A stretch of DNA of 28,659 nt, taken from NCBI GenBank assembly GCA_946480715.1, contig CAMLKK010000033.1, positions 1 to 28,659 on the forward strand, written 5' to 3'. The notes beneath the pieces are model-generated. The model searched no databases, had not been told where the DNA came from, and saw only the letters and a program-made list of their open reading frames with translations. This document shows, in pieces, positions 16,024 through 25,398 of this stretch (position 1 is its first letter; each line of letters opens with the position of its first letter). Made by a program: the position numbers and the translations under genes. This stretch comes from an uncultured Bacteriovorax sp. GTDB taxonomy: Bacteria > Bdellovibrionota > Bacteriovoracia > Bacteriovoracales > Bacteriovoracaceae.

Positions 16024-16702
16024 TTTTTTTCCAACCCCAATACTTCTTTTTCTGAATGAGCTCTAAAGGCACACCTTTATCAATTAGTTTTTTCTCCATA
16101 TAAGACATGCTGCTTTGTTTTCCAGATAGGATAATGATCTCGTTTGTATGTTCACTCAACATTTGTTCCAAACATTCATCCAAATGTTTATCGTCATCTC
16201 TTTTGAGAAAAAAAAAGTGATCCTCTTGAAGTCCTAAATGCTTCAATGCCGGCAGTGAGGATTCCTTTCCTTCGAAAAAACACTTAATTGATGAGACGTA
16301 ATTACTTTCAATGAGCGCATACGCCAAACCGAATGTCGTTTCATCACCGAAAAAGAATATGTTCGTTTTAAATTCTCTTATGTCGAGCGATTTACGAGGG
16401 CCTACGACTTGTACTTTTGTTTGCGGTAAAACGCACTCGGACCATAAGGCCCCAGGACCTGAGCGATGATTGTAGATCAGTGTCTGAAAAGTTCTCTTGT
16501 CTTGAGACCACTTGGAGGGAGTGTAACTTCTTAATTCATGCTCCGACACTTTAATCTGTATCTTCTGTCCTGGAATCCATTCTTTTTTCTTCGGGAGTTT
16601 AATTGTAAGGAGCTGGAAGTCCTCTCCAATTTTTTCATTGGAGAGAACGACTGCTTTTTTTACAAGATACTTAACGAGAATGTTTGATAACCATTTTTTC
16701 AT
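16007..16702 (-). CDS. Siderophore-interacting FAD-dependent ferric reductase (SIP family)
   Basis: The 231-residue protein resembles the ViuB/SIP flavoproteins that reduce ferric siderophores in the cytoplasm and free the iron. The FAD-binding signature RSYTPSKW (58-65) and the loop NHRSGPGALW (78-87) are present, followed by VQVVGPRKS (98-105). A Rossmann-like NAD(P)H part comes next (IFFFGDETTFGLAYALIE). The C-terminus KKKYWGWKK matches the YW-rich end of this family. It is the last gene of the siderophore operon, starting 3 nt after the receptor stop, and its 3' end overlaps convergent tonB by 17 nt with no terminator between. The position next to receptor and synthesis genes supports iron release from the imported siderophore. 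Confidence 0.87.
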   Translation of the reverse strand: MKKWLSNILVKYLVKKAVVLSNEKIGEDFQLLTIKLPKKKEWIPGQKIQIKVSEHELRSYTPSKWSQDKRTFQTLIYNHRSGPGALWSECVLPQTKVQVVGPRKSLDIREFKTNIFFFGDETTFGLAYALIESNYVSSIKCFFEGKESSLPALKHLGLQEDHFFFLKRDDDKHLDECLEQMLSEHTNEIIILSGKQSSMSYMEKKLIDKGVPLELIQKKKYWGWKKTTHSA

Positions 16703-16705
16703 AAA

Positions 16706-18781
16706 TTACCAGACGTAACTAAGTGTTCCGATAATTTCTCTCGGCGCGCTTGTTTGATAGTAAGTCCCATAAAGATTCGTGAATCGATTGATGAAGTATT
16801 TGTTGTTCAAAACATTCTTTACAGTGATTGATGGAATGAACGATCCATAAAAATATTGAAGGCCAAGATCAACATAGAACTGTTCTGGAATAGTTTTTGT
16901 GTTTTCAGCATCTGCATACGATTCACCTAAATAGCGTGCTGTCGTTTTGAACTGCCAATCAGCTAGAAAGTTGATTCCATGATTGGCCATCAAAGTCCAC
17001 TTTGGGGCATTCGGGAATTCATTTCCAGTGTAGTTTTTATTGTTAAATTTAAATGTATTGAAACGTGATTTTACGAATCCTGCAGAGAAATTGAGATCCT
17101 GATCATCAGTAAGTTTTACTTTAGATTGAATTTCTCCTCCATAGTATTCTGAACCGCCAGCGTTCGTAACTTGTGTATCATACGAATCGTTTGAGAGAGA
17201 AACCTGGACTTGCTGCTTTTTCCATTTCGTATAAAAAGCATTAGTCGAAATGTTAATATGTTCAGCTAAGAATTTATGAGACAGTTCATAGGTGTATGTT
17301 GTTTCCGGATCGTAGTCGACGGCCGTTGTGCGATATCGATTAATACTCACACCTCCTGTGCGGTATCCTTCCACAAAAGAGACTCCCAGTGAATGATTGT
17401 CGAGTGTATAAACATAACCCGCCTTTGGGAGAATCTTTCCTTTTCCTTTGTCTCCACCATAGGCACCACTTCTATCGCGAACATATTGATCAAGGTAAGC
17501 ATTCATTGCCGCACTTCCAGACGATCCTAATCGAGAGCCAGAGACGTTTGTCAGGTATTCATTATCAACGTACTCATAACGTCCGCCGACATTCACAGAA
17601 TGATTTTTAGTAAATTCATAGAGAAAAGAATCAAAAACTGCAATCGTATTACGTTTTCTATCGACGTATTGTTTGATGTTTAGAGAGACAGGATTGTTCG
17701 GTACGGGAATGACGTTGAAGTCGTAATTGTCGATGAGAGAAAAGCGATGAAAGTGTACACCGGTGATATTTTTTAATTTTTCATTTTCATATTTGAAGAG
17801 ATTTTCAAAACTCACAAAATTATCACGGTGATAGTCTTTTCTCACTCCTGTTCGGTTGGCAGATGTGAGATCACTGTCCGTCGAAGTTGTTTGGTTGGAG
17901 TTGGAATAACTCACATTCATCTGGTTCGTGAAATCATCGTTAATTCTTTTGCTGAATTCCAGACCTGATTGCACATTGTTTGTTTTGATCAATGAATCTG
18001 AGTCTTCAAAAACTTGAAGCGCTTCAGGATTAGGGCCGTGTACGTAGTTTCCACCCGAGTTCGACTTAAAAAATTTATTGGTTAGTTTGATTGCGTCATC
18101 ATCATTAATTTTATAGAGGAAATCTACGTTGGCATTGTAATTTTCTTTTTTTGCCCAATCATCGTTTCTTGTTGTTTTATTTTCTATGTATCCATCACTT
18201 TTAACGACCATTCCCGAGAGACGAGAGTAGAGTTTCCCTTCGATCAATGGAGTGTTTGTCATGGCATTGACTCCCATTCTTCCATAATTGCCCTGTTGGA
18301 CTTGAAGGGCATTTTCCTGATTTTTGTTCGGATCATTGTGAAATATGTTAAAACTTCCGGCCAGAGAATTTATCCCTTGAGTTGTTGATTGGGCCCCACG
18401 GAAAACTTCCAGATTTTCTAAATCCCAAAGATTAAAACTTCCTGCTTTAATAGCAAGATCTGTTTGAAAAATATTATCGACAAGGATCGACGCAAGGTTG
18501 TCTTTTTGATAGCCAGTGACACCAACGTTTTTTACACCACGAATGGTGAAAGTTTCATCTTCTTTGTTTACCGTAACATTGGCGACTCCGTTTATCGCTT
18601 CCAGTGAGTTGTCGTGAATAGGTGTTGCTTTGTCATCCTGGCGTAAAACAGAAATACTTTCTGTACTTTGAGCATACGTTTTCTTTTCTTTGTCGGCCTT
18701 AATTTCGATCGTTTCAAAAGAGTAGTCTTGAGCTGATAGTGCCTGACTCATGAATGAGAGTGTGAGAATGGTTTTTTTCAT
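16706..18781 (-). CDS. TonB-dependent ferric-siderophore outer-membrane receptor
   Basis: This 691-residue protein has a signal peptide (MKKTILTLSFMSQALSA). A TonB-box-like stretch follows at FETIEIKA (22-29). The plug domain (about 35-160) includes EAINGVANV, FTIRGVKN, ILVDNI and LENLEVFRGAQSTTQG, the usual plug landmarks. The rest is a 22-strand-type barrel ending in GTLSYVW, an aromatic C-terminus recognised by the BAM complex. The ribosome site AGGGA lies in the last codons of the hydroxylase gene, 2 nt separating stop and start. Membership of the biosynthetic operon indicates that it imports the siderophore made by the same cluster. Confidence 0.95.
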   Translation of the reverse strand: MKKTILTLSFMSQALSAQDYSFETIEIKADKEKKTYAQSTESISVLRQDDKATPIHDNSLEAINGVANVTVNKEDETFTIRGVKNVGVTGYQKDNLASILVDNIFQTDLAIKAGSFNLWDLENLEVFRGAQSTTQGINSLAGSFNIFHNDPNKNQENALQVQQGNYGRMGVNAMTNTPLIEGKLYSRLSGMVVKSDGYIENKTTRNDDWAKKENYNANVDFLYKINDDDAIKLTNKFFKSNSGGNYVHGPNPEALQVFEDSDSLIKTNNVQSGLEFSKRINDDFTNQMNVSYSNSNQTTSTDSDLTSANRTGVRKDYHRDNFVSFENLFKYENEKLKNITGVHFHRFSLIDNYDFNVIPVPNNPVSLNIKQYVDRKRNTIAVFDSFLYEFTKNHSVNVGGRYEYVDNEYLTNVSGSRLGSSGSAAMNAYLDQYVRDRSGAYGGDKGKGKILPKAGYVYTLDNHSLGVSFVEGYRTGGVSINRYRTTAVDYDPETTYTYELSHKFLAEHINISTNAFYTKWKKQQVQVSLSNDSYDTQVTNAGGSEYYGGEIQSKVKLTDDQDLNFSAGFVKSRFNTFKFNNKNYTGNEFPNAPKWTLMANHGINFLADWQFKTTARYLGESYADAENTKTIPEQFYVDLGLQYFYGSFIPSITVKNVLNNKYFINRFTNLYGTYYQTSAPREIIGTLSYVW

Positions 18782-18783
18782 GT

Positions 18784-20067
18784 TTAGTCCCTGCAGAAAT
18801 TAATAAAGTTAGCTTGTTCGTTTTTTAGTTTATAGAATTCGTTTTTTAAAAGTGAGTTGATAATAGTAGCTGATTTCCATGGCATCAAACTTGTTTGAGG
18901 TTCTGAAATGCCGTGCCCATGCCTGCTGAAGTTAAGAGCATAAATCTTATTTTCAGTTTGTCCGTTTTTAAACCGTAAACTGAAATCTCTTTCGATGCTG
19001 AAGCGTTCATGTTGATCAAATTCGATTTGATCGATTAACGGATGCATGAATTCAGGAACGCAGCTTTCAAAACCGGTACAAAGGATGACAACGTCGGCAT
19101 GAGTTTTTTCATTTTTATGTGTGAACGAATTGTAATAATTGATTTGGTAAAAGTGATCGATGGAATCGATTCCAATTACTTTGCGGTTCGGTCGAAGTTC
19201 GATTTCTCTTTGATCGCCTTCCACATATTTCATGCGATAGAGATCGTTGTAAAGATAATCAAGATATTGAGGAGTGTTGCCATCACTAGCTAGTTTTTGG
19301 CCTTGAATGATTGTGTCTTTATCTTTTTGATCGAGACCAAAGAAGCAGTTTACATAAGATGGAGTGAAGTATTCATTGGTGAAAGGGGATTCATCAAGAG
19401 GTTGCAAGTTTGGTCGGTTGCTGATGAGTTTTAAACTTTTAAACTTACCCCACTTTGAGTGAAGAGCATTTCGGAAAATTTCGATTCCCGTTTGTCCTCC
19501 TCCGATGATAACAACGTTTTTATCTTCCAGGTTCATGGAAACGAATTCTTTTGATTTCGCATGAAAGAGAGTTTTCGAGAGATGAGGTTTGGCAAATTGT
19601 GGAATTCTCTGCGTGAGTCCTGTTCCGACACAGATGTTTTGAGAACAATCTTTAGAAAGACCGTCTTTATTTTCCGAAAGGACTTCAAACTGATTGTTGA
19701 TAAGTTTTATTTCTTTCACGTTATGATTAAAAGAAATTTTTTCTTCTAACTTATGAGCGGCCCAACGAAGATACTGCTCATATTCCTTACGGGTCACAAC
19801 AGTGCGATTGGTATTCATGAAAAGGTAAAAGAGTCCTTTAGAGACAAGATAATTCATGAAAGAGAATTCGCTGGTTGGATCAACACTCGTCACAAGGTCC
19901 TTGAAGTAAGAGGTCTGCATCAGTGAATCTTCAAAAATGATTTCTGAGTGCCAGTTGAGATCGCTATTGCGTTCATAGAATTTGTAATTCACGTTCGTTT
20001 TTTTCAACATGGCCGCAAGGCTGAGATTAAATGGACCTGAACCAATGCCAATGAGATCGTAAGTCAT
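18784..20067 (-). CDS. IucD-type lysine/ornithine/diamine N-hydroxylase
   Basis: This FAD- and NADPH-dependent monooxygenase hydroxylates a terminal amine, the first step to a hydroxamate. It has 427 residues, close to IucD length. The FAD motif is GIGSGPFN (7-14). The family signature LMQTSYFKDLVTSVDPTS (49-66) is intact. The NADPH Rossmann motif is VVIIGGGQTGIEIF (185-198), with CTGFES later and HGHGISEPQTSL near the end. The substrate (lysine as in aerobactin, ornithine, or a decarboxylated diamine such as cadaverine or putrescine) cannot be told from sequence by eye, and no decarboxylase or aminotransferase is in the cluster. It overlaps the upstream synthetase by 4 nt and is followed by the receptor after 2 nt. 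Confidence 0.93.
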   Translation of the reverse strand: MTYDLIGIGSGPFNLSLAAMLKKTNVNYKFYERNSDLNWHSEIIFEDSLMQTSYFKDLVTSVDPTSEFSFMNYLVSKGLFYLFMNTNRTVVTRKEYEQYLRWAAHKLEEKISFNHNVKEIKLINNQFEVLSENKDGLSKDCSQNICVGTGLTQRIPQFAKPHLSKTLFHAKSKEFVSMNLEDKNVVIIGGGQTGIEIFRNALHSKWGKFKSLKLISNRPNLQPLDESPFTNEYFTPSYVNCFFGLDQKDKDTIIQGQKLASDGNTPQYLDYLYNDLYRMKYVEGDQREIELRPNRKVIGIDSIDHFYQINYYNSFTHKNEKTHADVVILCTGFESCVPEFMHPLIDQIEFDQHERFSIERDFSLRFKNGQTENKIYALNFSRHGHGISEPQTSLMPWKSATIINSLLKNEFYKLKNEQANFINFCRD

Positions 20068-21728
20068 TTTTGTATCCTGTTCACAAGCGGGTTTTGTAAA
20101 TTTTTACCTAATATAGGAAGGGGTCTCGATGCTGAATCTTCGTATCCGATTTTAAAGCGAACTTTGTTTAAAATGACTTTCTCAAATTCTGGTCGAAGGA
20201 GATTGAGCGCATGATTTTCTGGAAGATCTGAATGATAGGTCTGGAGATAATGCTTAATCTCATCTCCCAGAATTTCATAAAAACGACTTTCACTTAAAAG
20301 ATTTTCTTTTTCTAATATTGGGGAAATAAATCTTAGCACTGTAATGAAATGCCCAGTGATGAGATCATGAATGAGATATTCTGGAGGTAATGTTTTTAGG
20401 ATTCTCAATTCCTCAGGGAGTTGATCAGCAAATTTTTCACTGATTCGCAAATCTCCTTGAAAATCTTTAACGAACATTCCCGACGGGGCAAAATCTTTTA
20501 GGAGTAGAGTTATGTTCTGACCATGAGAAACGATTCCAATTCCATAGTTTAGTTGTAAGTGATAGAGAGGAATGATGACATGCTGGAAATAGCGTTTCAT
20601 CCATTCTTCCGCAGATAGCTGCGATCTCGAGATGTATTCACCAAGAAGAGAAAGATCATCGCTTCCCACATAAAATAAACTGCCCGCCATGACGGCCTTT
20701 TCATTTTTTAGCAAAGATGATTCTGCAGACTCGCGAACTACGCAGCCAAGAAGTTCGTTGTAGCGATAAGGAGCATCTTGAACTTTTGAAAAATAAGGAT
20801 GTTGAATACTGGCCGCATAAACTTCTTTTAACACACGAGTGGATTGTAAAAGTTGATCATTTTGGCAGATCCGTTCGAGATAACGAGAAAGTGCTGGACC
20901 ACATTTTAAGGTTTCGGTTGAAATACCACGGTAAGCGGATGTGTTGAGAATAGTTAATGAAAGTTTAAGATCAAATTGAGCCGACGTTTTATCCGCTAAA
21001 GTTCTGATTGAAATTTGGGGTGAATAGAGTGGACCAGCTTTACCTAGTTCGATAATATTTCCAGCTGCAAATTCTTGCTGATATTGGATACGGATAAAAC
21101 GATCTAATTGCCATGGATGAACAGGGATGAGTTTAAATTGGTCTTGATTAATTTCAAACTCAACTAACGTATCAAACGAAAAATCTGAATCGGATTCCAT
21201 GAGAATGTCTTTTTTTACGGCCAGCCAAATAACTTGAAACTCGTTTTGATTTTCTGGCGCATATTTTTTCAGGTCGCTGGAAGAAAAACCTAATCGACCT
21301 TTATTCAGCAGGATTTTAGGATGGCCTGAAAGATAAGCCTGTATTTCATTGCCTGAGAGTTCTGCCAGTTCTGGAGTTTTCTTTTCTGATTTTTTCTCCA
21401 GGATTTTCATTTCAGAGTATAGAGTGTTGTTCATCTCTTCCATAAAATGGGCAAGAGTGATGTTGCTCATTCCAAGATCTTCTTGAGAATCGAGGAAAAA
21501 CTGCGCAGCCGATAAACTATCAAGTGCAGGAATGCGTTCCAAACTCTCGACTTCAATCTGGAAAAATCCCCAGATACTATTCTTACCTTTGAATTTATAT
21601 CTTACTTCAGAAAGTAATTGGACAATGTAATGATCATTCACTATGTCAGCTGAAAGAACCTCTTCGTAGATAAGTTCTGCCAAACTTTTAGAAATCAAAT
21701 CGACATTAGCTTTTTTCCAAAAGTTCAT
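20064..21728 (-). CDS. IucC-type NIS siderophore synthetase
   Basis: This ATP-dependent synthetase of the IucA/IucC family joins a hydroxamate amine to a carboxylate through an acyl-adenylate. The 554 residues contain the ATP/phosphate motif GHPKILLNKGRLGF (135-148), HPWQ (204-207), and KLSLTILNTSAYRG (255-268). SHGQN (401-405) and KDFQGD (421-426) follow. The family's closing NPL is at LQNPL. The intact K-G-R-L-G-F motif matches the type C group (IucC, AlcC, DesD). It overlaps the preceding fused gene by 4 nt (ATGA) and the hydroxylase by 4 nt. In the aerobactin scheme this would be the second condensation, onto a citryl-mono-hydroxamate. Confidence 0.94.
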   Translation of the reverse strand: MNFWKKANVDLISKSLAELIYEEVLSADIVNDHYIVQLLSEVRYKFKGKNSIWGFFQIEVESLERIPALDSLSAAQFFLDSQEDLGMSNITLAHFMEEMNNTLYSEMKILEKKSEKKTPELAELSGNEIQAYLSGHPKILLNKGRLGFSSSDLKKYAPENQNEFQVIWLAVKKDILMESDSDFSFDTLVEFEINQDQFKLIPVHPWQLDRFIRIQYQQEFAAGNIIELGKAGPLYSPQISIRTLADKTSAQFDLKLSLTILNTSAYRGISTETLKCGPALSRYLERICQNDQLLQSTRVLKEVYAASIQHPYFSKVQDAPYRYNELLGCVVRESAESSLLKNEKAVMAGSLFYVGSDDLSLLGEYISRSQLSAEEWMKRYFQHVIIPLYHLQLNYGIGIVSHGQNITLLLKDFAPSGMFVKDFQGDLRISEKFADQLPEELRILKTLPPEYLIHDLITGHFITVLRFISPILEKENLLSESRFYEILGDEIKHYLQTYHSDLPENHALNLLRPEFEKVILNKVRFKIGYEDSASRPLPILGKNLQNPLVNRIQK

Positions 21729-24145
21729 AGGTATTGTCCCTGGAAAAATAGAGTGCGATCACATTCCAGAAGGGCCGCACGCTTATGAGGAAAATCAAAC
21801 TCCTTAACTTTTCTCCAGGCCTTGAAAGAAAGCAGATATCGGAGTAGTTTTTGATTGTCGTGACGAGGTTCCCCCATGATGAAGTTTGTTCTTGAGTCAT
21901 CCAGAAAGAGAAAATGACAAGCAGACTTCAAAAGAGCGTCTGTATTTTTAAAGCCCAGATAATTTTTATTTCCAATCAGAAGATGAAAACCGCGATCATA
22001 AGGGCCACTTTCATAATAAGGGCCTAGTCGATCTTCTTTCGTCCAATACATTTCAAAATAGCCTACAGACTCGCCGTTAATTTCAGCGATGACCGGGATT
22101 TGATGAGAATCGTTTAAGCCTTTTTGGATGTAACTAAGAAGTTCTTCTTTACTTAAAGCAAGTTCCCAAAAATTGGCAACACGCGGTTGATTGTGCCATT
22201 CATGAAAAGTGTCTATGTCATTTTCTGTGATGACTCTAAAACTTACATGAGCATCTACTGCTGGAACATATCGCGAATAAAGTTTCTGACCTGCTTTAAA
22301 TGGATATCTCAATGGGAAGTCAAAACGCGAACTATCAGTGGATGAATTCCAGATCCCAGTTTGATTAAAAAATGATTCACGCGAATATGTTTTATGATTG
22401 AGTGTTAGTTGGTCATACGTTGGATGTTCATAAAATAATACTTCGAGTGCTACATCGCTAAGTTCATCAGAGAAAGCAGATGAAGATGATTTAATGTTAT
22501 TAACTTCAAAGTGAAAAGAGCACTCTTCAGATAATGTTTTCACCCTTAAAGCTGAATTTTCAACTTCAACTTGATAAGTAAGACCAGAGTTTATTCTTGT
22601 TAGAGAGAAATGTTTCATCTTTGTTCCAAAAGGATTGGGGAAATTGATATAAATATCTAAAGGATTGCTCATCGTGTTTTCATTTATGTTTTTCAAACAG
22701 CAGATGTAATTGTCTTTGATGAGGAATGTTTCCGATTTCAAGACGTAATCAATAAAAGAATGGTCTTTAACACCATCGAGGTTTTTTACTTTTGTGACAA
22801 AGAGTTCGATGAGGTTCTTTTCGATTTCGCGATTGCCATGAGCAATGGATTTAATAGTGAAGAGTGTAGAATTGATGAAGAGGTAGTAGCCCATTAATCT
22901 ATTCGCAAAATCGGAATCAAGAATAGTTTCTCTAGATATACTTAATTGAGCAGCATGTTTGCTAAAACCTGTTCCCTGACAGTCACGGTAATATGTGTGG
23001 ATAGGATAATAATCATCATCGAGTTTTAGAATGATGTTTTGTTGATGAGCTCCTAGGTAAACTCCATGTACTGCCTGCAACGAAATAAAAGGAAGTATGG
23101 TAGTCTCCAAAAAGGAATTAAACCATTTTTCAGGTGACGTATTTTTAATCAGCTCATGAATGAAGGGCGTTCCTGATTCCGGATTCGATTGATTGAGAGT
23201 CGCGAGTGAAATCACTTTTTCAGTTTGTGTTTTAAAGGGATTCTCACGAAGAATGACAATTGTTTCCTGCCAAAGAGAACCGTCGCGCTTTTTGAGGGCC
23301 ATAAAGGCGGGTTCGTGAAGAATAGTCAGTGTTTTTTCTGGCGATTGAAAAACCTCGTGTAGTTGAAGTCCGCGTCTTACTTCGATCATCTGCAATGTTC
23401 GAATTGAATTAGTAAGTCTTAAATTAAGAGAGAATTTCAACATCCAATTTTCATTTTCATTGTATAGCGAACGCACTGAAGTTGTCGGAATCCATTCTTT
23501 TTCTTCAGTCTTTAAAGGAAGGATAGAACCTGAATCCACGTAATCTTTCAGTTCAAGAGTGTGGAACTGATAAGGGTGAAAAGGGAAAAGAACGTGATCG
23601 CATGTTGCCATTTCGCCAGCAAGAGTTTCCAGCGCTTCAAAAAGATTCTCCTCTGAAAATGCCTTTGATCTTTCTATATAAAGTAAATCTTTTTTTACGA
23701 AACACCATTGGAGTTGAACAGGTTGGTAGATGTTTTCCGGTGTGCCAGGTCCTTCCATCAATTTTGGATAAGGATGAGAGAAATGGCCGAAAACTAGGCT
23801 TTGCTCAGTAGTTTTGAAAGAAAGATTTTTAGGCGAAAGCTTTACTAACTTCGAATCAAGAATATTTTTTGTTGTTTGAGCACTTGCTCTTACACGTTGA
23901 TTGAAAAGTGCTCGAGCTTCTTCATCGACAGCTTCCATTTTTGTGAGTTCATCAACAAATTCAAAGAAGGATATTGGCCGTCCATTGTCTTTAATGTCGT
24001 CTGAAAAAGTATGAAATCCAGTTTCAGAAAAATGCTCAACACTAATGGAAAAACGATCGTGAAGAACAACTGAGTTCTCACTAATTTTTTTGTTTTTACA
24101 TCCAAGCAAATAGGATGTGAGAAAGGATTGCAGAGCTTGTTTCAT
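21725..24145 (-). CDS. Fusion of IucA-type NIS synthetase and IucB-type hydroxylamine acetyltransferase
   Basis: The single 806-residue frame joins two enzymes. Residues 1 to about 507 form a NIS synthetase: GHFSHPYPK (120-128), FHPYQF (189-194), KFSLNLRLTNSIR (237-249), GAHQQN (365-370), RDCQG (387-391) and the closing PNPF (503-506). After K128 the usual K-x-R-x-G is replaced by LMEGPG, so the ATP motif is unusual. Residues from about 508 on match IucB/RhbD-type acetyltransferases in full length, with FHEWHNQPRVANFW (647-660), YDRGFHLLIG (716-725) and MGEPRHDNQK (757-766). It would acetylate the hydroxylamine and couple the product to citrate, the two middle steps of aerobactin-like synthesis. 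Its ATG overlaps the exporter stop (TAATG), and its stop overlaps the next start. Confidence 0.92.
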   Translation of the reverse strand: MKQALQSFLTSYLLGCKNKKISENSVVLHDRFSISVEHFSETGFHTFSDDIKDNGRPISFFEFVDELTKMEAVDEEARALFNQRVRASAQTTKNILDSKLVKLSPKNLSFKTTEQSLVFGHFSHPYPKLMEGPGTPENIYQPVQLQWCFVKKDLLYIERSKAFSEENLFEALETLAGEMATCDHVLFPFHPYQFHTLELKDYVDSGSILPLKTEEKEWIPTTSVRSLYNENENWMLKFSLNLRLTNSIRTLQMIEVRRGLQLHEVFQSPEKTLTILHEPAFMALKKRDGSLWQETIVILRENPFKTQTEKVISLATLNQSNPESGTPFIHELIKNTSPEKWFNSFLETTILPFISLQAVHGVYLGAHQQNIILKLDDDYYPIHTYYRDCQGTGFSKHAAQLSISRETILDSDFANRLMGYYLFINSTLFTIKSIAHGNREIEKNLIELFVTKVKNLDGVKDHSFIDYVLKSETFLIKDNYICCLKNINENTMSNPLDIYINFPNPFGTKMKHFSLTRINSGLTYQVEVENSALRVKTLSEECSFHFEVNNIKSSSSAFSDELSDVALEVLFYEHPTYDQLTLNHKTYSRESFFNQTGIWNSSTDSSRFDFPLRYPFKAGQKLYSRYVPAVDAHVSFRVITENDIDTFHEWHNQPRVANFWELALSKEELLSYIQKGLNDSHQIPVIAEINGESVGYFEMYWTKEDRLGPYYESGPYDRGFHLLIGNKNYLGFKNTDALLKSACHFLFLDDSRTNFIMGEPRHDNQKLLRYLLSFKAWRKVKEFDFPHKRAALLECDRTLFFQGQYL

Positions 24146-25335
24146 TAGTAGGCATCACTTGTTCGAGAAATTTTTAATGTAATGGCGAGTGTGCAGAGAC
24201 TCACAAGTAAAATGGCAAATGTGATTGAGATCAAATTCATCTTCAAAGTAAGTGCCATGACTCCAGCTCCGAGAGCATATCCAAGTGAGTGAGCGATGCT
24301 TGCGAGACCCACTTGTCTTCCATAAACATTTTCATCTGTATTTTTTTTACTAATGAGTGCGAGGTAAACCGGAGGAATGAGCGCCAGCCCAATGCCTAGA
24401 ATACAAACTGCTGTCCAAACACTACTTAATGTGACAGCAGCATTTAAAAGAAAGGCCCCAACTAACAAAGAAAGGCTTCCTGTATTGAGTATCCATTTCC
24501 ATTTTGTTTTGGGAATTTTTTGACTGACATATTGAGAACAGAGACCAATCAAGCTGATGGCAATAACAATTTTGGCCATAAGTAGTGTCGCTTGTTCGCC
24601 TCTGATATTAAAAATAACTTTGAGATGATGACCGAGAGTCGAGTGAAGTATGCCAATGAAACTTGTAAAAATGAGAGCGAGAAAAATAGGAAGAACAGAA
24701 AGTTTGATCAATTTTCTGTAACTATCTAAGTTGAAATTGTGTTGCCCCTGTATTTTTTCATTAACTTCGCTCTTCGAAAATATTTCTGCGAGAGCGAGTG
24801 TAAGGATGATGGCCGTTGAAACGTAAATGAGTTGATCGAAATTAACTTGCTTAATGAGAACAATAATCGGTCCTAAGAGTCTTCCCAGATTTAAACACAT
24901 TGAATTTCTAGTAAGGACTTTCATGCGATTCATGTTGGGTGAGAGATCGAGTTGCCACGCTTGCGAGACAGGAACGATCGCAGAAGATAGGAGCCCGTAT
25001 AAAATGCGGCTTAGATAGATGAGAAAAATTTTGGTTGAGAGATCAAGATGCGGATTGAGCGCAAAGATAGAAGAGAGAAGTAGAAAAGAAGATGACAGGC
25101 CCACCATTCCGATGCCCAAAACTTTTTTTCGTCCCCATTTATCACTCATGCTCGCCCAAAAAGGCCCGGTGAAAGCAAATAAAAGGGAGCCAATACTGAT
25201 GGAGCCGGCGATGTGAGCAATCGAGATGTGTGAGACTTCTGAAATGTATGGAATGGTCACATAGAGGATCATCTGTACGCAGCTAAAGAGGAATGTGTTG
25301 AGATAAGCTATTGATAATTTGATATTTCTATTCAT
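24145..25335 (-). CDS. MFS transporter, probable siderophore exporter
   Basis: This 396-residue protein is almost entirely hydrophobic with about 12 membrane segments. The MFS motif A between segments 2 and 3 is clear (FWASMSDKWGRKKVL, 59-73), and a central loop near residue 195 separates two halves. First-gene position in a siderophore biosynthesis operon indicates efflux of the product across the inner membrane, as other MFS proteins do for aerobactin-type siderophores. Uptake of the iron complex is a less likely alternative. No convincing ribosome site precedes the ATG (GGTATTTCATACTTT), so translation may be weak or leaderless-like. It overlaps the next gene by one base. The divergent upstream region holds an operator-like palindrome 40 nt away. 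Confidence 0.9.
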   Translation of the reverse strand: MNRNIKLSIAYLNTFLFSCVQMILYVTIPYISEVSHISIAHIAGSISIGSLLFAFTGPFWASMSDKWGRKKVLGIGMVGLSSSFLLLSSIFALNPHLDLSTKIFLIYLSRILYGLLSSAIVPVSQAWQLDLSPNMNRMKVLTRNSMCLNLGRLLGPIIVLIKQVNFDQLIYVSTAIILTLALAEIFSKSEVNEKIQGQHNFNLDSYRKLIKLSVLPIFLALIFTSFIGILHSTLGHHLKVIFNIRGEQATLLMAKIVIAISLIGLCSQYVSQKIPKTKWKWILNTGSLSLLVGAFLLNAAVTLSSVWTAVCILGIGLALIPPVYLALISKKNTDENVYGRQVGLASIAHSLGYALGAGVMALTLKMNLISITFAILLVSLCTLAITLKISRTSDAY

Positions 25336-25374
25336 AAAGTATGAAATACCACTTTTATGTTAATAAGACCAATA

Positions 25375-25398
25375 AAAAGTTTGACGAGTCGAACTTTT
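25375..25398. promoter_or_regulatory. Operator-like palindrome between siderophore operon and divergent gene
   Basis: AAAAGTTTGAC (25375-25385), GA and GTCGAACTTTT (25388-25398) are an 11-bp inverted repeat with one mismatch and a 2-bp centre. The short centre favours a protein-binding dyad over an RNA hairpin. It starts 40 nt from the exporter start and overlaps the -35 box of the divergent gene. It does not look like the usual Fur consensus. Confidence 0.5.

Noticed and set aside
22660..22680. Internal start (MSNPLDIY) as a relic of a separate acetyltransferase gene
   Set aside because: The NPLDIYINFPNPF stretch fits the C-terminal end of the synthetase, so this methionine lies before the domain boundary and has no ribosome site.
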